From positions 1-43,183 of the forward strand of contig NZ_JAJATX010000011.1 of the NCBI RefSeq assembly GCF_020866965.1: a DNA stretch of 43,183 bases. The letters are read 5' to 3'. A model generated the notes under the pieces. That model did no database searches. It was given only the letters and a program-made list of their open reading frames with translations, and had not been told where the DNA came from. Below are positions 23,247-33,843 of this stretch, piece by piece; within the stretch, counting starts at the first letter, position 1, and each line of letters opens with the position of its first letter. Source of the DNA: Microvirga roseola. Lineage in GTDB: Bacteria; Pseudomonadota; Alphaproteobacteria; Rhizobiales; Beijerinckiaceae. The translations under genes and the position numbers were made by a program.

Positions 23247-24006
23247 TAACGCGCTCCAGAACCTCGGACCCGCCGGCCATCTGCGGATTGGAGGGATCGA
23301 ACCCCTCCCGCTCCTCGCGCTGCGTGACGAGGCGACGGGCCTCCTCGAAGGCGGCATCGAGGCGAACCTTGCCGGGCAGGGCCTTGTTGAAGAAGGCGTC
23401 GCCGAAATAAGTCCAGGTCGCCCCGTCCTCGCAGCCGAAGGACGGCTTGTCGGCGGCAGCGGCGGTGATGACGAGGGTGCGCTCGTCGGCCAGTTTCTCA
23501 GCGAAAATGCCGGAATAGCAGGCGGAGACGATCACGACCCGGTTCCGGGCTCTGGTCTCGTCGAGGACGGTCCTTACGTCTTCGGGCGTCATCAGCCACT
23601 CGTCTTTTCCTGCAACCACGCCGATGCCCTCCGGTGTGCCGTGGGAGGTCAGGACCAGAACGGCGACATCCTCTGCCGGATCGAGCGCCCGTCCCGCTGC
23701 CTTCGCAGCCGCCATGATGGAGGCGGGCTTGGCTCCGAAACGGCGCTTGCCGTTGAAGAGAACGAGGGTGCGGCCCTTCGAGCCGATCTGCGCCTCCAGG
23801 ATGCGCGCCGCGCCCTTCGCCTCGCTCTCGAAGACGCTCTCAGGCCCCCAGAGCCCAAAGGAGAGGATATAGACGTCAACCTCGCCTGGGCGTTGCGGGG
23901 CAAGCTTGAAAGCCCCGGAGCGCTGCGCAGCCTGCGCGACAGCGTCGCCCGGAAGCCCGAAGGAAAGGGCGATACCGAGCAGGCAAAGGGAGAGAATCCG
24001 GCGCAT
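23170..24006 (-). CDS. secreted C13 (legumain/caspase-like) peptidase family protein
   Basis: A 278-residue protein with a signal peptide (MRRILSLCLLGIALSFG, cleaved near AVAQ). The caspase-haemoglobinase fold is suggested by a His in LTSHG (His122) and a Cys after a hydrophobic strand in VVIVSACYSG (Cys163), the His-Cys order of clan CD peptidases. Length and features match the bacterial peptidase C13 family, usually periplasmic or outer-membrane associated, with unknown targets. The C-terminal tail (about 15 residues, Cys-rich) is the part that overlaps the DUF1499 gene. It is 26 bp downstream of the SemiSWEET gene, probably one operon. Confidence 0.85.
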   Translation of the reverse strand: MRRILSLCLLGIALSFGLPGDAVAQAAQRSGAFKLAPQRPGEVDVYILSFGLWGPESVFESEAKGAARILEAQIGSKGRTLVLFNGKRRFGAKPASIMAAAKAAGRALDPAEDVAVLVLTSHGTPEGIGVVAGKDEWLMTPEDVRTVLDETRARNRVVIVSACYSGIFAEKLADERTLVITAAAADKPSFGCEDGATWTYFGDAFFNKALPGKVRLDAAFEEARRLVTQREEREGFDPSNPQMAGGSEVLERVITACAAPPVRQACRCARPSAATAVC

Positions 24007-24032
24007 GGCGATCTTTCTGCATGAGATTGCTA

Positions 24033-24287
24033 TCAGCCATAACGCAGTTTCAGGGCGAGGATCAGCGCCACCAACACGAAAGTGATGGCATTGGCGAAGA
24101 TGATCGGCGCGTTTCCGGCAAGGACGCCATAGACCAGCCACAGGCCGACCCCGAGGGTGAAGGCGCCCTGGGTCACCAGCGACAGGGATTTGGTGTCCTT
24201 GGTGCGGATGGTCCTGAGGGCCTGCGGCAGCCAGCACACGGTCGTCAGAATGGCGGCGGCGAAGCCGAGGATCTCTAGTCCGGACAT
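24033..24287 (-). CDS. SemiSWEET sugar transporter
   Basis: An 84-residue protein with three membrane helices forming one MtN3/PQ-loop unit. The Pro-Gln pair (residues 21-22 in CWLPQALRT) starts the first loop, followed by the KDTKSLSL segment typical of the family. SemiSWEETs work as homodimers and pass mono- or disaccharides down their gradient. It is first gene of a likely two-gene operon with the C13 peptidase. The reason for this pairing is not known. Confidence 0.9.
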   Translation of the reverse strand: MSGLEILGFAAAILTTVCWLPQALRTIRTKDTKSLSLVTQGAFTLGVGLWLVYGVLAGNAPIIFANAITFVLVALILALKLRYG

Positions 24288-24470
24288 GATCGAATCGCTG
24301 TTGGGGATGGCGCTGCTTTATCACGTTCGCCCCTTTGCGCCTCATGAATTTCGTCGCAGGAGCAGGCCGTGGGATGATGCTCTATCGGAGGCAAGCTGAG
24401 CCGAAGCTGAACCGAAACCGGATTTGAGGGTTTCCCTGACACAGCACCGTACAAAAGTCCGAGGAACTCC

Positions 24471-24860
24471 ATGGATATCGCGCTCGACAAGGTTTGCGAA
24501 ATCATTCTCCACGCCAGGGCCATCGACGTGAAGGAAGGCCCCACCGATCCGGCCTCGGGCTCGAACCCCATCGACGACGGCAATCTGGACGCGCTGACCT
24601 CTTCTCCCGATGACGCAACGGAGGAGGAGCTTCGCGACGTGATCTCAGGCCTGAATGACGACGAGCGGGCGGATCTCATCGCGCTCGTCTTCATCGGCCG
24701 GGGCGATATGGAGCCCGAGGAATGGGGCGCTGCCGTGCGCCTTGCCAAGGAGCGGGAGGCCTCGAGCTCCCTTCCCACCGCGGACTGGCTCATCGGCATT
24801 CCGAACCTGGCCGACCTTCTGGACGAGGGGCTCAACGCCCTGGGACGCAGCTGCGTCTGA
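24471..24860 (+). CDS. DUF3775 family protein
   Basis: A 129-residue acidic protein. It starts MDIALDKVCEIILHARAIDVK, followed by a D/E-rich linker, then a helical domain containing LNDDERADLIALVFIGRGDM and ending TADWLIGIPNLADLLDEGL. This matches the DUF3775 family, whose function is unknown and which is common in alphaproteobacteria. GAGGA lies 6 nt before the ATG. The gene is monocistronic, and the following 193 bp contain no recognised feature. Confidence 0.82.
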   Translation: MDIALDKVCEIILHARAIDVKEGPTDPASGSNPIDDGNLDALTSSPDDATEEELRDVISGLNDDERADLIALVFIGRGDMEPEEWGAAVRLAKEREASSSLPTADWLIGIPNLADLLDEGLNALGRSCV

Positions 24861-25053
24861 AGCATCGGATGCCTCAGCCCGACGTTTCCCTCTTCCACAA
24901 ATCCCAACGAGTTTCTCCCGTTCGCGAAGCTCCCGCCCTGTAGCGCAAAATTCTTGTGCCGCAACGAATCCGTGATCGCCGACACGGCAACGGCGCCCCA
25001 TTTGCGACACGGATGACGCCGAGAATCGGCATCGGTCACAAGGAGGATGTGTC

Positions 25054-25272
25054 ATGATTCCGCGTCGCCCCGAACATCAGGAGGACGAAGCAGAGAACAG
25101 GCTCGCCTCCACAGCCCTGCCTGCTGCCGATCCCCATGCCCCGTTAGCGTCCGAACCCCTGCCCGAAGAGCCTGCCCTGGTGCAGCTCGCCGAGCTGGAT
25201 GCGCCGGACGTCGAGATCGAGTTCGACCGCACGGAAGCCTATCTCAAGGGGCCCACCGTCTTCGCGGCCTGA
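25054..25272 (+). CDS. small acidic hypothetical protein
   Basis: A 72-residue, Pro/Glu/Ala-rich protein with no hydrophobic segment, ending DRTEAYLKGPTVFAA. A near-perfect AGGAGG 8 nt before the ATG argues that it is translated. Low complexity suggests it is largely disordered. No family was recognised. Confidence 0.6.
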   Translation: MIPRRPEHQEDEAENRLASTALPAADPHAPLASEPLPEEPALVQLAELDAPDVEIEFDRTEAYLKGPTVFAA

Positions 25273-25412
25273 CGGCCCTGCCCATCCTCACGCTCACGTG
25301 AACAAGGCCCCTGCATCCGCCGCGCCGCATGCAGGGTAACCGCCCTGAAGGTTGAACCTTCGGTCCCGGCCGAGCGCCGGGATCCAACGCAACCCAATCA
25401 GGGATGGATTCC

Positions 25413-25571
25413 ATGACCCTTCGTATCGCCTGCCTGACTGCTGTCCTTGCTCTCGCAGCTCCCGCCGTCACGCTGACGATCCCCGCCATCGCCCAGGACA
25501 TGAAGATGGTCGGCGGCGCGCGGATGTCGCCCTCGAAGACCATCCAGCCCTCCGGGGCTGCTTCCCAATAA
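25413..25571 (+). CDS. 52-residue secreted peptide, possible truncated fasciclin-type protein
   Basis: The protein has a signal peptide (RIACLTAVLALAAPAVTL, cleaved near AIAQ), then DMKMVGGARMSPSKTIQ and an early stop. From memory of the family, the MVGGA-x-M-x-PSK segment resembles the start of mature fasciclin-domain proteins, in which a FAS1 domain of about 130 residues follows. Here no such domain is found in any frame downstream. It is either a remnant or a small secreted peptide. An in-frame ATG at 25404 is an alternative start. Confidence 0.45.
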   Translation: MTLRIACLTAVLALAAPAVTLTIPAIAQDMKMVGGARMSPSKTIQPSGAASQ

Positions 25572-25922
25572 TCGCAAGCAATGCCGGATCGCCGCTCTCC
25601 TGCGCCGAAACCTTCATCGTGCGGCGGACCTCCCGGGCCGTCGGGATGACACCGCACGGGATGTCACGGGCTTTCAAAGAGCGTTGGAGCAGCACCTTCG
25701 GGCCCGGAGCCGATGGGCTCCGAGCCTGAAAGGTTGAGGGCGCGCGAGAGGCGTCCGGCTCAGAAATGGGTGAGATGGAAAGAGCCGGGTGGCCCCTCGC
25801 GCACGGCTTTTTAGGCGGTCCATCACCCGTTGCCGGATGCGACTGGCCTCCCGTCGGGAGCGCGTGCGTATCGCCCTCCCGCAGGACCGTGCCTGCTCCC
25901 ACATCTTGCGACGCCTCGCGAG

Positions 25923-25962
25923 CGCGCCCCTCGTGGAGCAGACGCGCCCCTCGTGGAGCAGA
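25923..25962. repeat. 20-bp tandem duplication
   Basis: Two adjacent copies beginning CGCGCCCCTCGTGGAGCAGA start at 25923 and 25943. It is a simple direct duplication with no flanking mobile element. Confidence 0.85.
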
Positions 25963-26065
25963 TCTGATGCAGGTTATAGCAAAGCTTGTCCCCACAGTCG
26001 AGGACAAAATGAGAACATTCCGCGGCCCAGCCTCTCCGCTTCCTCCCCCATCCTCATCCCTCCGT

Positions 26066-26164
26066 CCTCATCCTGAGGAGCCGCGAAGCGGCGTCTCGAA
26101 GGATGCTCCAGCGCGCACGGGAGACGCCCTCGTCCTTCGAGACGCTTCGCTCCTCAGGATGAGG
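26066..26164. repeat. palindromic repeat, family A (CCTCATCCTGAGGAG type)
   Basis: The left arm is 26066-26105 and the right arm 26130-26164, nearly complementary (CCTCATCCTGAGGAG against CTCCTCAGGATGAGG, with GTCTCGAAGGA against TCCTTCGAGAC). The spacer is about 25 nt. It resembles dispersed intergenic palindromes found throughout Hyphomicrobiales genomes. Confidence 0.8.
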
Positions 26165-26225
26165 GCTGTGGGAGACGCCGGGCGAAACAGGCCGGGGATG
26201 ACGGCGAGGGTGGCAGCCGCCCATT

Positions 26226-26332
26226 CCCCTCCCCCTTGTGGGGAGGGGCCAAGGGTGGGGGTGTGAGCGCCACGCTTGTTCAGTTTAGCGCCAGCACCCC
26301 CACCTCCAACTCCTCCCCACAAGGGGGAGGAG
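26226..26332. repeat. palindromic repeat, family B (CCCCTTGTGGGGAGG type)
   Basis: The left arm is 26226-26263 with CCCCCTTGTGGGGAGG and GGTGGGGGTG. The right arm is 26295-26332 with CACCCCCACC and CTCCCCACAAGGGGGAGG. The arms are complementary over most of their length around a 31-nt centre. Confidence 0.8.
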
Positions 26333-26429
26333 GGCTTCGGTCGCGTCCTTCATGCCCGACTTGCGCAAGAGCAAGCAGGTCCCGGGCAAGCCCGGGGCCT
26401 GTGAGGGAGGAGAGCTCCTGTCGCGCCCA

Positions 26430-26524
26430 TCATTCCCGGCCGAAGCGCAGCGGAGGGGAAGGGAATCCGCTCTCCCGCACCGCCATGGATCCCCTTCCCG
26501 GCTCTTTGAGCCGCCGGGGACGAC
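26430..26524. repeat. palindromic repeat, family C, relative of the 112-bp repeat at 7-260
   Basis: The unit begins TCATTCCCGGCCGAAGCGCA and ends near GCCGGGGACGACA. Its centre has GGGAATCC, GCCATGGATCC and CCTTCCCGG, as in the units at 7-230, but in inverted and shortened form. It shows the family is dispersed. Confidence 0.75.
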
Positions 26525-26598
26525 AGGAAGGGTGTGGATTCGCCATGGCCATTCCCTCTCTCGAGAGTGAGACAGGCGGTCCGCTCAAAGCCTCCACG

Positions 26599-26624
26599 AA
26601 AAAGGGCCGCTCATCGAGCGGCCC
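26599..26624 (-). terminator. rho-independent terminator of the phytase-like gene
   Basis: A perfect 9-bp stem GGGCCGCTC (26604-26612) / GAGCGGCCC (26616-26624) is followed, on the minus strand, by five T then C (AAAAA at 26599-26603 on the plus strand). It lies 27 nt beyond the stop. Confidence 0.9.
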
Positions 26625-26651
26625 TCATTCGCATTCAGCTCACTGCGTCTC

Positions 26652-28835
26652 TCAGAGCTTGCCGAGCTTGAGGAACTGCGTTTCGCCCGAAGAATCGTCG
26701 ACGCCGTCGTTGTCGGTGACGATGTAGGCGTCGCCCGCCGCGTCGATCGTGAAGCCCTCGACCTTGTCGAGGGCGTAGCCCTTCGGAGCCTTCAGGTCGG
26801 GCATGAGATCGCGCAGTTCGGTCTTCTTCACCAGCGGCAGCTCGCCGCCGAGGCCTGCGGGCTTCATGTCGCTCATGGAGACTGCATAGAGCTTCTTCAC
26901 CTTCGCCTTTTCGGCGATCTGGTTGTCGCGCTCGATGATGATGACGCGGTCGCCCGCAGCGGTGATCTCGGACAGCCCGATCCAGCTGACTTCCGTGCTG
27001 TCGAGCGGGTAGTGCACCGCGCCCCAGCTCTTGTCCGCGGGCTTGTAGGCGAGGAGCTTCACGACGCTCTTGCCGTCATCCGCCCATTCGCGCTGCACGG
27101 CGAGCCACACGATCTCGTCCGCGCCCGAGCCGGTGACGGTGACGCCTTCCAGGCCGAAATTCTTCGCGCCCTTCTCGAGATCGGCGGGAAGCGAAATCTC
27201 CTCCTGGATCGCGCCCTTCGCATCGACCTTGACGAGGAGGTTCTTCATCTCCTTCGCAGGGTTGCCCTCGGAGGCGAGCCAGAAGCCGCCATCGGAGGCC
27301 ACGGCGATGCCTTCCAGATCGAGCTTCTCGGCCGCAGCGCCGTTGCGGGTCACCAGGGCTTCGCCGGTGATGCGCGCGGGCTTCTGCGTGGCGTCGATGG
27401 TGAGGATGCGCGGCGCGCCGCTGTAGAAGCTGTCCGTGACCGCATGGAGCCTGCCGGCCTGCGCCTTGTCGGCGGCAAGGCCCGAGAGCGCACCCCAGGC
27501 GATGGGAAGGCCTTCAGCGTTCTTCTGCGAGCGGATCGTCGGATAGGCCGGAGCGGCGCGGTCAGTGCGCTGGTAGATCATGACATGCGGGGCAGCGCCG
27601 CCGTCGCCGTGCAGATCCTCCTCGCTCGTGGCGACGAAGAGGTTGCGGCTCGGGATCGCGAGGAGGCCTTCGGGCCCGCCGCCGGTCGGCAGAACCTGCA
27701 CAAGCTGCGGCTCGGCGCCTGCATCGCGATAGACCCCGACGACCGAAGCGCGCTCGGAAGCGATGAAGATGAGATTGTCGTTGCCGAAGCGCGCCACCTC
27801 GATGCCTTCGATCTCCGCGCCCTTCTTGTTGCGCTTGTCGGGATAGTGGCCCAGCGCGACGATCTCATGCTCCAGGCTCGCGCCGGATTCGTAGGCGACG
27901 GAGCCATCCTTGTTGAAGATGGTGAAGCCGCGCGCGCCACCCTTCCAGTCGCCCTCGTTGGCGGTCACGAAGCGGTTCGCGTCGATCCAGTGGACCGCAT
28001 CGGGCTCGCGCAGGACGCCGCTCTGCGAGTCGGTCAGTGCGATCCTGCCGTCCTTCTTCGTGTCGATGTTCTTCAGGTCGGTCTGGCCTGCGGAGAAATG
28101 CGCCTCGACCTTGCCGGTCCGTCCATCGACCACGGCGATGTGGTTGTTCTCCTGCAGGGTCACGACAATCTTGCCCTCGGAGGAGACGTCCACGAATTCA
28201 GGTTCCGGATCCTCGCCCGCGGTGGCGGCGAGGCCGGTGAGGTCGACGGTCTTGAGGCTCGCGCAATCGACAGCCTCGCCCTTGAGCGGCGCAACGACCA
28301 GCGACCCTGCGGGCATCTGCGGAAGCGCGCCGTCGTTCAGGTCCTCGTCGCGCTCGTTCTCGATGGCGATGGCGAGCACGCCCGCATGGGCGGCAATCGA
28401 ATCCGGCTGGCCCGGCAGCGCGCATTCGCCGGCGATCTTGCGGGTCGCGAGATCGACGAGCACCAGCTTGCCCGAAGGCTTGGCATAGCTCTCGGAGGTG
28501 TTGACGGCGACCAGGGCCTTGCCGCCCAGAACCTTCACGGAAGTAGGCTCGCCGCCGAGCGCCAGCATGCCGGAAGGCTTCGGCTGCGCGGCATCGGCGA
28601 TGTCGATGAAGCCCAGCGCATTGCGCGGGCTGTCCGTATAGACCAGGAGCTTGCCGTCCTCGCTCGCGGAGATGATCTCGGCGACCGTCTCGCCCTTCTG
28701 GTCCGCATCCGCCGGAAGGTTGGCGGTGATCGGGAAGCTGGCGATGCGGTCGAAATATTCCGCCGCGGAGGCGCCGAGCGCCGTGCCGGAGAGGAGAAGG
28801 GCGGCAAGCGAGCCGATGGTGAGAGAACGGTGCAT
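26652..28835 (-). CDS. phytase-like esterase family protein
   Basis: A 727-residue exported protein. The signal peptide ends near residue 24 (LLLSGTALGASAA). The N-terminal part looks like a beta-propeller/LVIVD-type fold with several strand repeats (for example SLVVAPLKGEAVDCASL). The C-terminal 350 residues carry the esterase-like activity of phytase domain, with EGIAVASDGGFWLASEG, GLEGVTVTGSGADEIVWLAV and KVEGFTIDAAGDAYIVTDND. It may release phosphate from organic esters in the periplasm, but the substrate has not been shown for most members. It is monocistronic with a strong terminator. Confidence 0.85.
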   Translation of the reverse strand: MHRSLTIGSLAALLLSGTALGASAAEYFDRIASFPITANLPADADQKGETVAEIISASEDGKLLVYTDSPRNALGFIDIADAAQPKPSGMLALGGEPTSVKVLGGKALVAVNTSESYAKPSGKLVLVDLATRKIAGECALPGQPDSIAAHAGVLAIAIENERDEDLNDGALPQMPAGSLVVAPLKGEAVDCASLKTVDLTGLAATAGEDPEPEFVDVSSEGKIVVTLQENNHIAVVDGRTGKVEAHFSAGQTDLKNIDTKKDGRIALTDSQSGVLREPDAVHWIDANRFVTANEGDWKGGARGFTIFNKDGSVAYESGASLEHEIVALGHYPDKRNKKGAEIEGIEVARFGNDNLIFIASERASVVGVYRDAGAEPQLVQVLPTGGGPEGLLAIPSRNLFVATSEEDLHGDGGAAPHVMIYQRTDRAAPAYPTIRSQKNAEGLPIAWGALSGLAADKAQAGRLHAVTDSFYSGAPRILTIDATQKPARITGEALVTRNGAAAEKLDLEGIAVASDGGFWLASEGNPAKEMKNLLVKVDAKGAIQEEISLPADLEKGAKNFGLEGVTVTGSGADEIVWLAVQREWADDGKSVVKLLAYKPADKSWGAVHYPLDSTEVSWIGLSEITAAGDRVIIIERDNQIAEKAKVKKLYAVSMSDMKPAGLGGELPLVKKTELRDLMPDLKAPKGYALDKVEGFTIDAAGDAYIVTDNDGVDDSSGETQFLKLGKL

Positions 28836-28994
28836 TGTATCCCCGCTAGGACGTTGAGGTCAGCGGGGCCGTCATGCGCCAGTCGTATGACGGCCGGATG
28901 ACGGTGGACATAGCACCCAAACCCATCCCCAGACGTTGTCAGGACCGGGAGCAACCCTGTAGCTCTGCACCAGACAAATTCGACGGGAGCACTC

Positions 28995-30050
28995 ATGAGC
29001 ATCGGCCTGATCGCGTTGCTGGACGACATCGCGGGCCTCGCCAAGGTCGCGGCGGCCTCGCTGGACGACGTGACGGCGCAGGCCGCCAAGGCGGGGGCGA
29101 AGGCGGCGGGCGTCGTGATCGACGACGCCGCCGTGACGCCGCGCTACGTGGTCGGCTTCGCCGCCTCGCGGGAACTGCCCATCGTCGGCAAGATCGCGGT
29201 GGGCTCGCTCAGGAACAAGCTGCTCTACCTTCTGCCGGCCGCACTTGTGCTGAGCCTCGCCGCCCCCTGGGCGATCACGCCGCTGCTCATGCTCGGCGGG
29301 GCCTGTCTCTGCTACGAAGGTTCGGAGAAGGTGTTCGAGGCGCTGTTTCCGCATCATGCCCAGCACCACGAGGCGCAGGTCAGCGCGGCGATCCCGACGG
29401 CGCAGAGCGTCGAGGACGAGAAGGTGAGCGGGGCGATCAAGACCGACTTCATCCTCTCCGCCGAGATCATGGCGATCACGCTGGCCACCGTGCCCACGGC
29501 GACCTTCTGGATGCAGGCCCTGGTGCTCGCCGTGGTGGGCATCGGCATCACCGCCCTGGTCTATGGCGGCGTGGCGCTGATCGTGAAGGCCGACGATGCG
29601 GGCGTCGCCATGGCCGCCAGCAACCGCCCCGTCTCGCGCCTCCTCGGCCGGGCCGCCCCGGGCAGGCCACCCTCCGGCGCCGACCGGACGCTCTCCCCCC
29701 TCACGAAGGCCTTCGGGCGCGGATTGGTGAGGGGCATGCCGGTGCTGCTGAAGATCCTCGGCATCGTGGGCACCGCCGCCATGGTCTGGGTCGGCGGCGG
29801 CATCATCCTGCACGAGCTGGAGGAATACGGCCTCGGGGGCCTGGCGCACGCCGTCCACGACGCGGCGGAGATTGCGGCCCACGCGGTCCCGGCTCTCGGG
29901 GGCACCCTCGAATGGCTGGTCTCCGCGGCAGCCGCGGGCGTCTTCGGCCTCGTCCTCGGAGCCGTCATCATCCTCCTGGCGCACCTCGCCGCAACCCCTC
30001 TCACCAAGGCGATGCGGGGCCGGGGCGAGACGCAAAAGCCCACGGCCTGA
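28995..30050 (+). CDS. DUF808 family inner membrane protein
   Basis: A 351-residue protein of the YedI/DUF808 family. It has the N-terminal signature IGLIALLDDIAGLAKVAAAS with the DDVTAQAAKAGAKAAGVVIDD stretch split around it, then the conserved LGGACLCYEGSEKVFEAL and several membrane helices (about six in total). The family function is unknown. uvrB follows after 60 bp, possibly with its own promoter. Confidence 0.9.
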   Translation: MSIGLIALLDDIAGLAKVAAASLDDVTAQAAKAGAKAAGVVIDDAAVTPRYVVGFAASRELPIVGKIAVGSLRNKLLYLLPAALVLSLAAPWAITPLLMLGGACLCYEGSEKVFEALFPHHAQHHEAQVSAAIPTAQSVEDEKVSGAIKTDFILSAEIMAITLATVPTATFWMQALVLAVVGIGITALVYGGVALIVKADDAGVAMAASNRPVSRLLGRAAPGRPPSGADRTLSPLTKAFGRGLVRGMPVLLKILGIVGTAAMVWVGGGIILHELEEYGLGGLAHAVHDAAEIAAHAVPALGGTLEWLVSAAAAGVFGLVLGAVIILLAHLAATPLTKAMRGRGETQKPTA

Positions 30051-30110
30051 GAAGGGGAGCGGCAGCGCACAGCCCTTCCATTCCCCGGCCGTTTGTACCA
30101 TATTCGTTCC

Positions 30111-32825
<2,715 letters not shown>

Positions 32826-32966
32826 GGCAGTTCCTGAGACACCGCGTCTCGGGGCGTAACAGAGCTTTTTCGGCCAATCCCCTCAATTCAGGGAGTATCT
32901 GCCGAAAGACCATCGGCGGTAATCGCCAGTCTTTCAGCGCGTGACGCTCACTGATCGGATACTGCC

Positions 32967-33752
32967 GTGGCCAAACTTACTGCCTATTCCCGGGTTGATA
33001 CCTCAAAGCATCCCTTCTTGGACTCGGTCACAGCCACCGTCGTGACATTCACCAAGTGGCAGATCAGGACGATCGGGAGAGACCAAACCGTTCTCTATGG
33101 AACAGGCATCAAGGCAGAGCCGTGGCAACCGATCACCGGCGGCACCATCAACAGCATAGCGATGCACAAGAACGACAATCTCCTGTGCTCGATCTCGGGC
33201 ATCTCCGTCTCCGCGCCCAAATACTTTACCTGGAAGCACAAGAGCAATCTTGAGATCCCACAGACCTTCTTCGCTCGCGGCGACACCATGCATGGCAGTT
33301 CCTCCGGCGATACGCTCAGCGGCTTCACCGGCAGCGACAGGATCTTCGGCGAGACGGGCTCGGATAAGCTGATTGGCGGCAGCGGGAACGATCTCCTCAA
33401 TGGCGGCATGGGCAAGGACACCCTCACCGGCGGCAGCGGCGAGGACGGATTCGCGCTCGACATAGAACCGGTGCCGTCGAAGTTCGACCGCATCACGGAT
33501 TTCACCAGGGGAGAGGATTTGATCCGTCTCCATCGGTCGGCTTTCAAGGAGATTGGCGCCAAGGGCGAACTCGCCAGGAGTGCGTTCTGGTCAGGTACCA
33601 AGGCTCACGATAGCACCGACCGCATCGTCTACAACAAGAAGACCGGCGCCCTCCATTTCGACCCGGACGGCTCCGGCCCCTTGAGCAAGGTGACCTTCGC
33701 CATACTGGACAAGGGCTTCTCACTGAAGGCAACCGACTTCCTCGTGGTCTGA
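32967..33752 (+). CDS. RTX calcium-binding protein, type I secretion substrate
   Basis: A 261-residue protein. Residues 1 to about 105 have no recognised domain. Residues 107-155 contain about four Gly/Asp-rich nonapeptide repeats (GSSSGDTLSG, GETGSDKLIG, GSGNDLLNG, GKDTLTGGSGEDGF) that bind calcium in a beta-roll. The last 95 residues resemble the serralysin-like C-terminal region, with ITDFTRGEDLIRL and a final DFLVV, a typical type I secretion end. No ABC exporter is nearby. The start is GTG, with a weak ribosome site. It is small for this family, and its activity is unknown. Confidence 0.85.
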   Translation: MAKLTAYSRVDTSKHPFLDSVTATVVTFTKWQIRTIGRDQTVLYGTGIKAEPWQPITGGTINSIAMHKNDNLLCSISGISVSAPKYFTWKHKSNLEIPQTFFARGDTMHGSSSGDTLSGFTGSDRIFGETGSDKLIGGSGNDLLNGGMGKDTLTGGSGEDGFALDIEPVPSKFDRITDFTRGEDLIRLHRSAFKEIGAKGELARSAFWSGTKAHDSTDRIVYNKKTGALHFDPDGSGPLSKVTFAILDKGFSLKATDFLVV

Positions 33753-33825
33753 CCGAACCTTCCCCCATCCATCTCCGTCCCAGGCGGGATATCCGCCCGC
33801 CTGCCTGCTTGCACCGGAAGGCTTA

Positions 33826-33841
33826 TCTGACTAAAGTCAGA
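33826..33841. promoter_or_regulatory. perfect inverted repeat, likely operator of the MarR-GNAT gene
   Basis: TCTGACT-AA-AGTCAGA: 7-bp arms with a 2-bp centre, ending 2 bp before the start codon. Size and symmetry fit a MarR-type dimer site. It occupies the place where a Shine-Dalgarno would be, so binding would directly block initiation. Confidence 0.6.
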
Positions 33842-33843
33842 GA

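Larger units (their letters stand above)
25572..26598. other. gene-free region rich in palindromic repeats
   Basis: About 1 kb without a convincing gene. Open frames here have repeat-derived, Pro/Arg/Ser-rich translations and no ribosome sites. It holds a 20-bp tandem duplication (25923-25962) and three palindromic repeats listed separately. It separates the small-protein genes from the convergent phytase-like gene. Confidence 0.7.

Noticed and set aside
25572..26600. Open frames in the repeat-rich region as genes
   Set aside because: They follow repeat sequence, have no ribosome sites, and are not similar to any recognised family.
27012..28901. Long plus-strand open frame opposite the phytase-like gene
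   Set aside because: Shadow of a well-supported gene with a signal peptide and terminator; the translation has no recognisable motif.
33781..33803. Hairpin CAGGCGGG / CCCGCCTG after the RTX gene as a terminator
   Set aside because: No T-run follows on the plus strand, and the minus-strand side has none either.
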